Positions 1-8,138 of a DNA stretch of 64,000 nt are shown in pieces. Position 1 is the first letter of the stretch. Every line of letters starts with the position of its first letter. A program made the position numbers and the translations under genes. This stretch comes from Vulcanococcus sp. Clear-D1 (GTDB lineage: Bacteria > Cyanobacteriota > Cyanobacteriia > PCC-6307 > Cyanobiaceae), in contig NZ_JACVZV010000015.1 in NCBI RefSeq assembly GCF_014654725.1, positions 124,001 to 188,000 of the forward strand, given 5' to 3'. The notes under the pieces are model-generated. The model did not search any database. It saw only the letters and a program-made list of their open reading frames with translations, and had not been told where the DNA came from.

Positions 1-1
1 G

Positions 2-922
2 CTTTGGCTGCTTTACGGCGCCGTGACCGGCACGGTGGCGATGGGCTGCTGGGTGATCGCCCACGAATGCGGGCACAACGCCTTCCACCCCAACCGGCGC
101 CTTGAGGCTTGCGTGGGTTTTGTGCTCCACAGTTTGTTGCTGGTGCCTTATCACTGCTGGGCCCGCAGCCATGCGGTACACCACGCCCATTGCAACCACC
201 TGGAAGAGGGCGAAACCCACGTGCCTCCCAGGGTCTCCTCGCCTACAGGGCAGATCACCGAAGCGCTCAAACAGAAGCTCGGTCTCAGGCTCTTCGGCTG
301 GGTGTCTCTGTTCAACCACCTGGTGTTGGGCTGGCCGCTGTATCTGTTCTTCGGTGCCACCGGCGGGGAGGACTACGGACGCCCCACCTCTCACTTCCGG
401 ATCCTTGCAGGCGGCATCGAGCGCAAGCGGCTTCTCTTCCCTGCGTCCTTTCGAGGGCTGATGCTGCGGTCCAACCTCGGGCTGATCGCGGTGCTGATGG
501 CCCTGGGCTGCGCTGCGATCCAGTTTTCCTTGCTGCGGGTGCTCTGCGTCTACGGCCTGCCTTATCTGGTGGTGAACGTTTGGCTGGTGGTCTACACCTG
601 GCTTCAACACACCGACCTGAACATTCCCCACTTCTCCAATCAGGAGTGGTCTTGGGCGAAGGGAGCCCTGCAGACCGTTGATCGCCCTTACGGTCCCGTG
701 CTCAATCTGTTGCACCACGGCATCGGCTCGACCCACGTGTGCCATCACATCAAGTCGACGATTCCTCACTACAACGCCTGGCGTGGCACGGCGCTACTCC
801 GTCAGCGCTACCCGGAGCTTGTGCGCTACGACCCCACGCCGATTCACCAGGCGCTCTGGCGTGTGGCCACCCGTTGTGGTGCCGTGCGGCAGAGTCCTGT
901 TGATGGTGCCTACTACTACTGA
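2..922 (+). CDS. Fatty acid desaturase, delta-12 (DesA-like) type, 5' partial
   Basis: This is a membrane di-iron fatty acid desaturase that inserts a double bond into acyl chains of membrane glycerolipids. The reading frame is open from base 2, so the N-terminus lies outside the window and the ATG at 23 in the track is internal. All three histidine clusters are visible: HECGH near the start, HAVHH about 35 residues later, and HVCHH followed by IPHYN near the C-terminus. Hydrophobic stretches between boxes two and three fit the membrane segments of the family. The first and third boxes resemble cyanobacterial delta-12 enzymes more than delta-9 enzymes. The exact regiospecificity is inferred. 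A small unknown gene follows after 11 bases. Confidence 0.88.
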   Translation, partial: LWLLYGAVTGTVAMGCWVIAHECGHNAFHPNRRLEACVGFVLHSLLLVPYHCWARSHAVHHAHCNHLEEGETHVPPRVSSPTGQITEALKQKLGLRLFGWVSLFNHLVLGWPLYLFFGATGGEDYGRPTSHFRILAGGIERKRLLFPASFRGLMLRSNLGLIAVLMALGCAAIQFSLLRVLCVYGLPYLVVNVWLVVYTWLQHTDLNIPHFSNQEWSWAKGALQTVDRPYGPVLNLLHHGIGSTHVCHHIKSTIPHYNAWRGTALLRQRYPELVRYDPTPIHQALWRVATRCGAVRQSPVDGAYYY

Positions 923-933
923 ATCGGTCAGTT

Positions 934-1236
934 ATGGACGACGCACTGCAGGCTCTCGTGGCTGACCTCGGCAGCGGCAATGTGCTTGATGCCGAAATGC
1001 TGGAGGGTTGCGCCGTTGAGCCCCACGAGCTCGACGATATGGATGAACAACAGGCGGCGATCGTGGCTGCTCATGTCTTCGACCAGCTGTTCGATCACGG
1101 TCTTGCTGAGGTGGTCGGGGAAAGCGCCGATCCCGAGGCGGGGCGTTGGAGCGGCACGTTGGATGCCTTCAGATTTGTGATCGAGCGCGACGAGGTGGGT
1201 GACCTCGTGCTCGATTTCATCCCGGCCGGTAAATGA
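934..1236 (+). CDS. Small acidic conserved hypothetical protein
   Basis: I do not recognise this 100-residue protein. It starts with an ATG 11 bases after the desaturase stop, so it is probably co-transcribed with it. The product is soluble and acidic, with many Asp and Glu residues and no membrane segment or cysteine cluster. The antisense ORF at 928-1275 covers the same DNA, but this strand gives the more protein-like composition and lies in line with both neighbours. No function is assigned. Confidence 0.6.
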   Translation: MDDALQALVADLGSGNVLDAEMLEGCAVEPHELDDMDEQQAAIVAAHVFDQLFDHGLAEVVGESADPEAGRWSGTLDAFRFVIERDEVGDLVLDFIPAGK

Positions 1237-1302
1237 GCTCGTGCCGGGTCGCCGAGCTCGGCTGACCCGTGGCACGATGCGGATTCCAGCTTCCGTTTCG
1301 CC

Positions 1303-1641
1303 GTGCCGCTGATCAACGTGCGCACCTCTTTAGCTTCGGTGGATCACGCGGAGGCCCTGCTCAAGGAGCTCTCCGCCGCCCTGGCTCAGCAGACCGGCAA
1401 GCCCGAGGGCTACGTGATGACGATGCTGGAAACCGCTGTGTCGATGACCTTCGGTGCCAGCACGGAGCCCAGCGTGTTTGTGGAGATCAAATCGATCGGC
1501 TCCTTGCGCCCTCCCGCCATGACGGCTGCGTTCTGTGATCTGATCAGCGCCCGCACGGGAATTCCCACCAACCGCATCTACATCCAGTTCGAGGATGTGG
1601 CAGCCGCCAGCTGGGGCTGGGATGGCCGCACCTTTGGCTGA
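1303..1641 (+). CDS. MIF-like tautomerase superfamily protein
   Basis: This 112-residue protein belongs to the macrophage migration inhibitory factor / phenylpyruvate tautomerase family. It starts at GTG and reads MPLINVRT, which places the catalytic Pro2 directly after the initiator; this supports the GTG start. The C-terminal part NRIYIQFEDV and W-G-W-D-G fits the family's final strands, and the length of about 112-115 matches full-length MIF. The family acts as a trimer on keto-enol substrates, but the physiological substrate in cyanobacteria is not known. It runs tail to tail with glgP, with only 8 bases between the stops. Confidence 0.85.
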   Translation: MPLINVRTSLASVDHAEALLKELSAALAQQTGKPEGYVMTMLETAVSMTFGASTEPSVFVEIKSIGSLRPPAMTAAFCDLISARTGIPTNRIYIQFEDVAAASWGWDGRTFG

Positions 1642-1649
1642 GGCCGGGC

Positions 1650-4058
1650 TCAGGGTGCGGCATTGCCGATCGTGAGCGGCTTGAGCCTCCAGATGCGCGT
1701 GGCGTAGTCCTCGATGGCGCGATCACTGCTGAAGAAGCCGCAGCGCATCGTGTTGGTGATCGACGCCCTCGCCCAAACGTCTGGGTTTTGCCAGGCCTGA
1801 TCCACCTGATTCTGGGCGCGGCTGTAATCGGCCGCATCCGCCATCACCAGGAACGGATCGCTGCGTGTGAGGTTGTCGAGCAGAGGCTGGTAGAGCGATC
1901 GATCGCCTTCGCTGAAATGGCCCGAGGCGATCAGTGCCAGGGCCTCCCGGGCGTTGCTGTTTGGCTCCAGCCAGGTCCAGGGGTGATAGCCCCTGGCAGT
2001 GATCTCCTGCACCTGGGCAGCCGTATGCCCGAACAGGAAGAAGTTCTTTCCCCCCACCCGCTCGCGGATCTCGATGTTGGCACCATCGAGCGTGCCGATG
2101 GTGAGTGCCCCGTTGAGAGCCATTTTCATATTGCCCGTGCCGGAGGCTTCCTTCCCAGCGGTGGAGATCTGCTCCGAGAGGTCCACCGCCGGGTAGGTGA
2201 GTTGGCCAAGGCTCACGCTGAAATTGGGCAAAAACACCACCCGCAGCCGCCCCCGCATGGAGGGGTCAATGTTCACCATTTCGGCGATGCCCACGATCAG
2301 CCGGATGATCAACTTGGCCATGGCATAGCCCGGGGCCGCCTTGCCGCCGAAGATCACCGTGCGCGGCGGCAGATCCTCGCCGGCTCGTAGGCGCAGGTAG
2401 CGCTGCACCAGCTCAAGCGCCGCCAGATGCTGGCGTTTGTACTCGTGAATGCGCTTCACCTGCACATCAAACAGAGAGGTGGGATCCACGAGCACCCCGA
2501 GCTGCTGATGGATGTGGTCGGCGAGTCGCTGCTTGGCCAGCGCCCGAACGCCGCGCCAGCGCTCCAGGAAGTTGGCGTCGTTCAGGAGTGGTTCGAGCCG
2601 CTCGAGTTGCTGCAGATCGCGCCGCCAGCTATCACCGATCGCCTCATCGAGCAGGCCCGAGAGGTAGGGGTTGGCGACGGCGAGCCAACGCCTGGGTGTG
2701 ACGCCGTTGGTCACATTGGTGAAGCGCTCCGGCCAGAGCTGGGCGAAATCGGCAAGAACCTGATCCTTCAACAATTGGCTATGCAATTCGGCCACGCCAT
2801 TGGTGTGGTGACTACCCACCACGGCCAGATGGGCCATGCGCACCCGCTGTTTCGGCCCTTCCTCAATCAACGACACTCTGGCTAATACCTCCGGCTGGCC
2901 GGGGTAGCGCAGCCGCACCATCCGCAGGAAACGGGCGTTGATCTCGTAAATGATCGCGAGCTGCCGCGGCAGAAGTTGCTCGAATAGCTCCACACCCCAG
3001 GTTTCCAGGGCCTCTGGCAGCAAGGTGTGGTTGGTGTAGCTGAGGCTGGCGGTGGTGATCGACCAGGCCGCATCCCAGTCGAGCCCTTCTTGATCAATCA
3101 GCAGGCGCATCAGTTCAGCCACCGCAATCGCTGGGTGGGTGTCGTTGAGCTGCACCGCAAATTTGCGGTGGAAGTCGCTCACCGGCAGGCCCTGCTTCTT
3201 CAGGATCCGCAGCATGTCTTGCAGGGAGCACGACACGAAGAAGATCTGCTGGCTGAGGCGCAATCGTTTGCCCTGATCCAGTTCGTCGTTGGGGTAGAGC
3301 ACCTTGCTCAGGGTTTCGCTCTGCACCTTGGCCAGCACGGCACGGGTGTAATCACCGGCATTGAAGGAGGCGAAATCGAACGCTTCCGGCGCCATCGCCG
3401 ACCACAACCGCAGCGTGTTGGCTGTTCGCACGCCATAGCCCGTGATCGGCGTGTCATGCGCCACACCAAGCACCGTGTGCTGACCGATCTGCACCGGATA
3501 GCACCATTCCGGGCGGATCACCTCCCAGGGATTGCCCTGCGCCAGCCAGGCATCGGTGCTTTCGTGCTGCCCGGTGTGGGTGATGCTCTGCCGAAAGATG
3601 CCGAATTCGTAGCGGATGCCGTAGCCGATGGCTGGCAACTCAAGGCTGGCCAGTGATTCCTGGAAACAGGCCGCCAGGCGACCCAGGCCACCATTACCCA
3701 GCCCCGGTTCCGGTTCGCAGCTGAGCAAAACCTCCAGCTCAAGCCCGAGTTCCTCGCAGGCTTCCTCGGCTTCCCTCCGCAGGCCCAGATTCACCAGATT
3801 GTTATCGAGATGGGGCCCCAGTAGGTATTCGGCCGAGAGGTAGGCGGCTGTGCGCACCCCTGTTGTTGTGTAGGCCTCGGCGGTTTCCACCCAGTTCTGC
3901 AGGAGCCTGTCTCGCACCGCCAGCGACAGCGCCATGTAGTAATCGTGCTGGCTGGCCAGGGTGGGTGACTTGGCCTGGCTGTAAAACAGATGGCGGCGAA
4001 TTTGTTCCGCCAGGGAACCCTGCACTGCCACGGTCATTCCGGGGTCGTTGGATGGCAT
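1650..4058 (-). CDS. glgP: Glycogen (alpha-glucan) phosphorylase
   Basis: This enzyme releases glucose-1-phosphate from glycogen by phosphorolysis and so mobilises the night-time carbon store. The protein has 802 residues, the normal size for the family. The PLP-lysine signature EASGTGNMKMALNGALTIG lies near residue 645, and GGKAAPGYAMAK precedes it. I chose the start at 4058 (MPSNDPGM) rather than the track's 4106 because a strong AGGAGG Shine-Dalgarno sequence sits seven bases upstream of it. The extra 16 residues of the longer ORF (many Arg and Ser) do not look like protein. The gene stands alone on this strand. Confidence 0.96.
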   Translation of the reverse strand: MPSNDPGMTVAVQGSLAEQIRRHLFYSQAKSPTLASQHDYYMALSLAVRDRLLQNWVETAEAYTTTGVRTAAYLSAEYLLGPHLDNNLVNLGLRREAEEACEELGLELEVLLSCEPEPGLGNGGLGRLAACFQESLASLELPAIGYGIRYEFGIFRQSITHTGQHESTDAWLAQGNPWEVIRPEWCYPVQIGQHTVLGVAHDTPITGYGVRTANTLRLWSAMAPEAFDFASFNAGDYTRAVLAKVQSETLSKVLYPNDELDQGKRLRLSQQIFFVSCSLQDMLRILKKQGLPVSDFHRKFAVQLNDTHPAIAVAELMRLLIDQEGLDWDAAWSITTASLSYTNHTLLPEALETWGVELFEQLLPRQLAIIYEINARFLRMVRLRYPGQPEVLARVSLIEEGPKQRVRMAHLAVVGSHHTNGVAELHSQLLKDQVLADFAQLWPERFTNVTNGVTPRRWLAVANPYLSGLLDEAIGDSWRRDLQQLERLEPLLNDANFLERWRGVRALAKQRLADHIHQQLGVLVDPTSLFDVQVKRIHEYKRQHLAALELVQRYLRLRAGEDLPPRTVIFGGKAAPGYAMAKLIIRLIVGIAEMVNIDPSMRGRLRVVFLPNFSVSLGQLTYPAVDLSEQISTAGKEASGTGNMKMALNGALTIGTLDGANIEIRERVGGKNFFLFGHTAAQVQEITARGYHPWTWLEPNSNAREALALIASGHFSEGDRSLYQPLLDNLTRSDPFLVMADAADYSRAQNQVDQAWQNPDVWARASITNTMRCGFFSSDRAIEDYATRIWRLKPLTIGNAAP

Positions 4059-4163
4059 TCGATCGCCTCCTCGCGTCGACGTTGAGCGTCGACGACATTG
4101 ATCCATCCACCGAAACGGAGTGCGGCGGTTGGTGCTGTGCCTATCCGCACCAAAACGCAGTTT

Positions 4164-4388
4164 TTAGGACGGAGGTTCAGTGCCTCGCCAGCTCTGGTTG
4201 CCCCGTTGGATGGATCCCTCCGGAATCACATCGGTGATGGCTTTCAGCTCCACATCCACCACGCGGTGGGCGGAGCCTGCTTCTGCTGTGCGCCAGAGGG
4301 CCGCGGTCACTGCCCTGATGCGGGTGCGATACAGGCCGCGGGCCACGGGCTTCCACTGGTTCTCCCGTTGGATCTCCAGGCGATACAT
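4164..4388 (-). CDS. Small conserved hypothetical protein
   Basis: I do not recognise this 74-residue protein. It has an ATG start and a plausible soluble, mixed-charge composition, and it reads MYRLEIQREN followed by an Arg-rich segment. It lies about 100 bases upstream of the glgP start on the same strand, so it could share a transcript with glgP. Overlapping ORFs on both strands (4098-4598, 4177-4464, 4180-4398) compete for this DNA, and I prefer this frame for its balanced composition. No function is assigned. Confidence 0.5.
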   Translation of the reverse strand: MYRLEIQRENQWKPVARGLYRTRIRAVTAALWRTAEAGSAHRVVDVELKAITDVIPEGSIQRGNQSWRGTEPPS

Positions 4389-4485
4389 GGATCTTTGATC
4401 TTTGCTTCACCATGCCGATGGCGAAGCTTGATGCCCGAATCCTTAAGGCCTCAATTGGGATCAACCTGGCTCGTCATCCGGGTGC

Positions 4486-4725
4486 TCAGGGTTTCCACAC
4501 CCGCGACCATCCATAGCTGCTCAGATAGCTGGAGAACGCTTGGGCATCGGCCAGCGAGTGGAGCGCCACTTCCTCTACCACTCTACGGTCTCCATTGAGC
4601 TGTTCCACCTCGTGGCAGGCGCTGAACAGCAGATTCGGCACCTGATAAATCACCCACTGGCCGCGATAAGGCGTCTCCTTGTGCACCAGGGTTGCAATGG
4701 CGGGATTTTTATAGAGAAGAGCCAT
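4486..4725 (-). CDS. Small conserved hypothetical protein
   Basis: This 79-residue soluble protein is not recognised. It contains several aromatic residues (Tyr, Trp) and ends in YGWSRVWKP. The ATG start lies opposite the glnN promoter region, so the two genes diverge and their start regions are separated by about 180 bases that include an NtcA-type site. Its transcription could therefore also be influenced by nitrogen status, but that is inference only. Confidence 0.55.
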   Translation of the reverse strand: MALLYKNPAIATLVHKETPYRGQWVIYQVPNLLFSACHEVEQLNGDRRVVEEVALHSLADAQAFSSYLSSYGWSRVWKP

Positions 4726-4804
4726 CCGAGATCGTTGCTGAGGGCAGCCCGCTTCGGGCAGCCGGCGTGAGCTCCAAGCATTCCCTGCTGGATCGATGGT
4801 TTGT

Positions 4805-4818
4805 GTACCTACGGCTAC
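4805..4818 (+). promoter_or_regulatory. NtcA-binding site upstream of glnN
   Basis: The sequence GTACCTACGGCTAC matches the NtcA consensus GTA-N8-TAC exactly. It lies about 90 bases upstream of the preferred glnN start, in the intergenic region between glnN and the divergent small gene. NtcA is the global nitrogen activator of cyanobacteria, and glnN genes are established members of its regulon. Class II NtcA promoters carry the site about 22 bases before the -10 box, which would put transcription start near 4850; I see no convincing TAN3T box there. Confidence 0.65.
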
Positions 4819-4909
4819 CAGGACGGCATCTGAATGGTGATTCGGTAGCGATAGCTGCCTGGACAGACGGCCTCGGCTGCGTTAGGTGGTTGCACTGATT
4901 GCTCGCTTC

Positions 4910-7078
4910 ATGCCTTCCAGCGCTCGCCTACAGGCTCTTCAAACCATTCAGCATCGTGCGGCAACGCCCGCGGCATCCCCTGGTGCGTTGGAGGAGCTCT
5001 GGGCCAGTGATGTGTTCAGCCTGGCCGCGATGAAATCAGCGCTGCCCAAGGCTGTGTTCAAGTCGCTGCAGCGCACCATCACCCGCGGCGGCAAGCTCGA
5101 CACCTCTGTGGCTGATGTGGTCGCTCAGGCCATGAAGGACTGGGCGACGAGTCGTGGGGCGCTCTATTACGCCCACGTGTTCTATCCACTCACCAACCTC
5201 ACCGCTGAAAAGCACGATGGCTTCATCGCGCCCCAATCGGATGGCTCGGTGATCAGCGAATTCACCGGCAAGTTGTTGGTGCAGGGTGAGCCCGATGGCT
5301 CCTCGTTTCCGAATGGCGGGATCCGCTCTACCTTTGAGGCGCGTGGCTACACGGCCTGGGATGTGACCAGCCCCGCCTATCTGATGCAGACGCCCAACGG
5401 CACCACGCTCTGCATCCCCACGGTGTTTGTGAGCTGGACCGGTGAAGCGCTCGACAAGAAAACGCCCTTGCTGCGCTCCAATGCCGCCATGGATCGCCAG
5501 GCGCAGCGCTTGCTGGCCTTGTTGGGGGAAACCGAGATTGCTCCGGTGAATTCCAGCTGCGGCGCCGAACAGGAATATTTCCTGGTGGATGCCGCGTTCA
5601 CAGCCCTGCGGCCCGATCTCCAGCTGGCCGGGCGCACCCTGTTTGGCGCGCCACCGGCCAAGGGGCAGCAGTTTGATGATCACTATTTCGGCGCGATCCC
5701 GGAGCGGGTGCAGGTGTTCATGCAAGACGTGGAGCATCAGCTCTACCGCCTGGGCATTCCCGCCAAGACCCGCCATAACGAGGTGGCACCTGGTCAGTTC
5801 GAAATCGCCCCGTTCCACGAGGCCGCCAATGTGGCCACGGATCACCAACAGCTGATCATGACCGTGCTGAAGGCCACGGCCAAGAAGCATGGCTTCACCT
5901 GTCTGTTGCACGAAAAGCCCTTTGCCGGTGTGAACGGCAGTGGCAAACACGTGAACTGGTCGATCGGCAATAGCACCCAGGGCAATCTGCTCGATCCCGG
6001 CAGCACGCCACACGAGAACCTCCAATTCCTGCTCTTCTGCGGGGCCGTGATTCGTGGCGTGCATCAATACGGACCACTGATGCGCGCCGCGATTGCCACG
6101 GCGAGCAATGATCACCGCCTTGGTGCCAATGAAGCCCCACCGGCGATCATTTCGGTGTACCTCGGCAGCCAGCTCGAGGATGTCTTCAGCCAGATCCGCA
6201 GCGGCAGCCTGCAGGGTTCGGCCAAGGCGGCGCTGATGTCGCTGGGGGTGGATACATTGCCAGACCTCAACAAGGATCCCGGCGATCGCAACCGCACCTC
6301 ACCATTTGCCTTCACCGGCAACCGCTTTGAATTCCGGGCTGTGGGATCCGGTCAGTCGGTGGCTGGTCCACTGGTGGTGTTGAACACGATCCTGGCGGAT
6401 TCCATGCAATGGATTGCCGATCAGCTGGAGCAACGGCTGCAGAGCGGAATGCCCTTGGAGGAAGCGGCCTTCGCAGTGCTGCAACGCACCATGGAGGACC
6501 ACGGTGCCGTGGTGTTCGGCGGTGATGGTTATTCAGCTGAATGGCATCAGATGGCCGTGGAGCAGCGCGGTCTGGAGAATCTGCGCACGAGTGCGGATGC
6601 GTTGCCTGTCTTGCAACGCCCTGAGATTCGTGCCTTGTTCGAGCGCACGGGCGTGCTCAGTGCCGTTGAGTTGGAAAGCCGCTTTGAGGTCTATGCCGAG
6701 CAGTACAACCTGGCCATTGATGTGGAGGCCAAGTTGGTGCTGCGGATGGCGCGCACCCAGATCTATCCCGCGGTGATGGCTTCTCTCGAGCAACTGGCTG
6801 GCTCGATTGGCGCGCAGGAGTCGCTCGGTTTGGTGGTTGACCGCAGCATGCTGGATCAGATGGCGGCAGTCACACAGCAGCTGTTGTCGGCCTGTGAACG
6901 CTTGCAGGATGCGCTCGTGGCTACGCCAGCGGACGCCCATCACCATCTCCGCCATTGCGCGGATGTGCTGCTGCCGTTGATGAGCGAGGTGCGTGGTGCC
7001 GTTGATGCTCTGGAAGTGCTCGTCGACGATGAGCAATGGCCGTTGCCCACTTATCAGGAGATGCTCTTCCAGCGCTGA
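4910..7078 (+). CDS. glnN: Glutamine synthetase type III
   Basis: This is the large hexameric/dodecameric type III glutamine synthetase, which makes glutamine from glutamate, ammonia and ATP. The length of about 722 residues is typical of GSIII and far longer than GlnA (about 470). Family landmarks include [13 protein letters not shown] near residue 95, [14 protein letters not shown] near residue 215, and [10 protein letters not shown] near residue 345. The track uses a GTG at 4886; I prefer the ATG at 4910 (MPSSARLQ) because the preceding eight residues look like leader sequence. A perfect NtcA box lies upstream, so induction under nitrogen limitation is expected. A TerB-like gene follows 26 bases downstream. 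Confidence 0.95.
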   Translation: MPSSARLQALQTIQHRAATPAASPGALEELWASDVFSLAAMKSALPKAVFKSLQRTITRGGKLDTSVADVVAQAMKDWATSRGALYYAHVFYPLTNLTAEKHDGFIAPQSDGSVISEFTGKLLVQGEPDGSSFPNGGIRSTFEARGYTAWDVTSPAYLMQTPNGTTLCIPTVFVSWTGEALDKKTPLLRSNAAMDRQAQRLLALLGETEIAPVNSSCGAEQEYFLVDAAFTALRPDLQLAGRTLFGAPPAKGQQFDDHYFGAIPERVQVFMQDVEHQLYRLGIPAKTRHNEVAPGQFEIAPFHEAANVATDHQQLIMTVLKATAKKHGFTCLLHEKPFAGVNGSGKHVNWSIGNSTQGNLLDPGSTPHENLQFLLFCGAVIRGVHQYGPLMRAAIATASNDHRLGANEAPPAIISVYLGSQLEDVFSQIRSGSLQGSAKAALMSLGVDTLPDLNKDPGDRNRTSPFAFTGNRFEFRAVGSGQSVAGPLVVLNTILADSMQWIADQLEQRLQSGMPLEEAAFAVLQRTMEDHGAVVFGGDGYSAEWHQMAVEQRGLENLRTSADALPVLQRPEIRALFERTGVLSAVELESRFEVYAEQYNLAIDVEAKLVLRMARTQIYPAVMASLEQLAGSIGAQESLGLVVDRSMLDQMAAVTQQLLSACERLQDALVATPADAHHHLRHCADVLLPLMSEVRGAVDALEVLVDDEQWPLPTYQEMLFQR

Positions 7079-7104
7079 TCGTTGTTTGTCGTCGTGGTCT
7101 TGTG

Positions 7105-7509
7105 ATGCCGATGGAACCCTCTACCGCGTTTGCTGCGATCGCATTGGCCGCTGTGTTCTGGGATGGCCGCCTCACCATGGCGGGCTCCCGGGCCCTGCGG
7201 CATGCCCTCGACTATCGCCAGCCGTTCAAGAGCTACGACGACACCACCATGGTTGCCTTGATGGATTCCTTGGTTGCTGAGCTCCGACAAAAAGGAGCTC
7301 AGCACATGATGGTGGAATCGGCCGAAGTGCTGAAGCCTGAACAGCGGATGACGGCCTTTGCTGTTGCCGCTCAGATCATGCGCTCAGATGGCCGTTATGA
7401 ACAGGATGAACTCAATATCCTCAGTCACCTTGCCGGCGTGCTTCAGCTCAGCGACGACTTCACCTTTGAAGTGATGCGGGTGATGGATGCTCTCCACTCC
7501 GATCTCTGA
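7105..7509 (+). CDS. TerB-like (tellurite-resistance superfamily) protein
   Basis: This 134-residue all-helical protein resembles the TerB domain. The C-terminal half contains the family's pattern of an acidic segment after a helix (AQIMRSDGRYEQDELNIL), which in TerB is associated with metal binding. I place the start at ATG 7105, 26 bases after glnN; the track start at 7036 would overlap glnN. The gene probably shares the glnN transcript and therefore nitrogen control. TerB-like proteins are widespread in cyanobacteria and need not involve tellurite, so the role is unknown. Confidence 0.72.
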   Translation: MPMEPSTAFAAIALAAVFWDGRLTMAGSRALRHALDYRQPFKSYDDTTMVALMDSLVAELRQKGAQHMMVESAEVLKPEQRMTAFAVAAQIMRSDGRYEQDELNILSHLAGVLQLSDDFTFEVMRVMDALHSDL

Positions 7510-7517
7510 GCCCGCCT

Positions 7518-7700
7518 TCACCAGGAGGTGGTGATGTAGTGCACCAGGTCTGCGCCAAGGGGGCGACGGCCTCGGATCGCAGCCGCCCGTCCGCCTTCCG
7601 CCGTGGCCTGGCTGAACTGGGCCATGGGCGCGGATTGCGGATCGGCTTCCCGTTCAAGGCCTGGGGTGGGTTCTTGGTTGGTGGAGCGGGACTGAACCAT
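7518..7700 (-). CDS. Small hypothetical protein (60 aa)
   Basis: This candidate gene lies between the TerB-like gene and the ferredoxin gene. It begins MVQSRSTNQEPTPG and ends GADLVHYITTSW. The codons favour C or G at third positions as in neighbouring genes, and the composition is protein-like. The first half looks disordered (Gln, Glu, Pro, Ser), while the last 25 residues look folded. Opposing and shifted ORFs (7460-7657, 7539-7721) share the DNA, so the call is moderate. No function is assigned. Confidence 0.5.
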   Translation of the reverse strand: MVQSRSTNQEPTPGLEREADPQSAPMAQFSQATAEGGRAAAIRGRRPLGADLVHYITTSW

Positions 7701-7787
7701 GGCTGTTCTTCACGGCCTTGACCCTATGGATCGGTTCGACCCCTAACTGGTGCTAACCGCTACAGAAGTGGCCTTGCTTGGGCCTTT

Positions 7788-8072
7788 TTAGATCAGTTCT
7801 TCTTCTGCGTTCGGGCGGATTGTGCAGTCGCTGGTGGGGTAGCTCACGCAGAGCAGGGCGTAACCCTGGCTCATCTGCTCATCATCGAGATACGACTGAT
7901 CCTGTTGATCCACGCTGCCCACCAGGAGCTTGCCGGCGCACGTGCTGCAGGCTCCAGCCCGGCAGGAGTAAGGGAGGTCAATCCCTTGCTCTTCAGCGGC
8001 ATCGAGGATGTACGCATCGTCAGCGCAGCTGAAGGATTCGCCGCTTTCGAGCGTGATTGTGAATGTGGCCAT
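7788..8072 (-). CDS. Plant-type [2Fe-2S] ferredoxin
   Basis: This 94-residue protein is a soluble one-electron carrier of the type reduced by photosystem I. The four cluster cysteines are visible as C-x4-C-x2-C (CRAGACSTC) near residues 36-44 and a fourth cysteine 29 residues later (LLCVSYP). The length matches the family. Sequence details such as the acidic C-terminus EEELI and the Asp/Glu-rich surface fit PetF-like ferredoxins. The genome will have several paralogues, so I do not claim it is the main photosynthetic ferredoxin. The gene is monocistronic or follows the malic enzyme transcript by 66 bases. Confidence 0.93.
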   Translation of the reverse strand: MATFTITLESGESFSCADDAYILDAAEEQGIDLPYSCRAGACSTCAGKLLVGSVDQQDQSYLDDEQMSQGYALLCVSYPTSDCTIRPNAEEELI

Positions 8073-8138
8073 GACGATCCTGAATTCAGATCTTGATTCA
8101 ATGCTGTTGTTCTTGTCTGGGCTGTGGTGTGTTTGCCA

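Noticed and set aside
4726-4909. Glutamine riboswitch (glnA motif) before glnN
   Set aside because: I looked for the conserved GGACGGAAGUAGG-like core and did not find it; only the NtcA site is supported.
5036-6115. 359-residue antisense ORF inside glnN
   Set aside because: It is fully antisense to conserved glnN coding sequence and is a high-GC shadow frame.
7775-7790. GGCC-rich hairpin with T-run just before the ferredoxin stop
   Set aside because: The stem is only about four pairs and no plus-strand gene clearly ends there.
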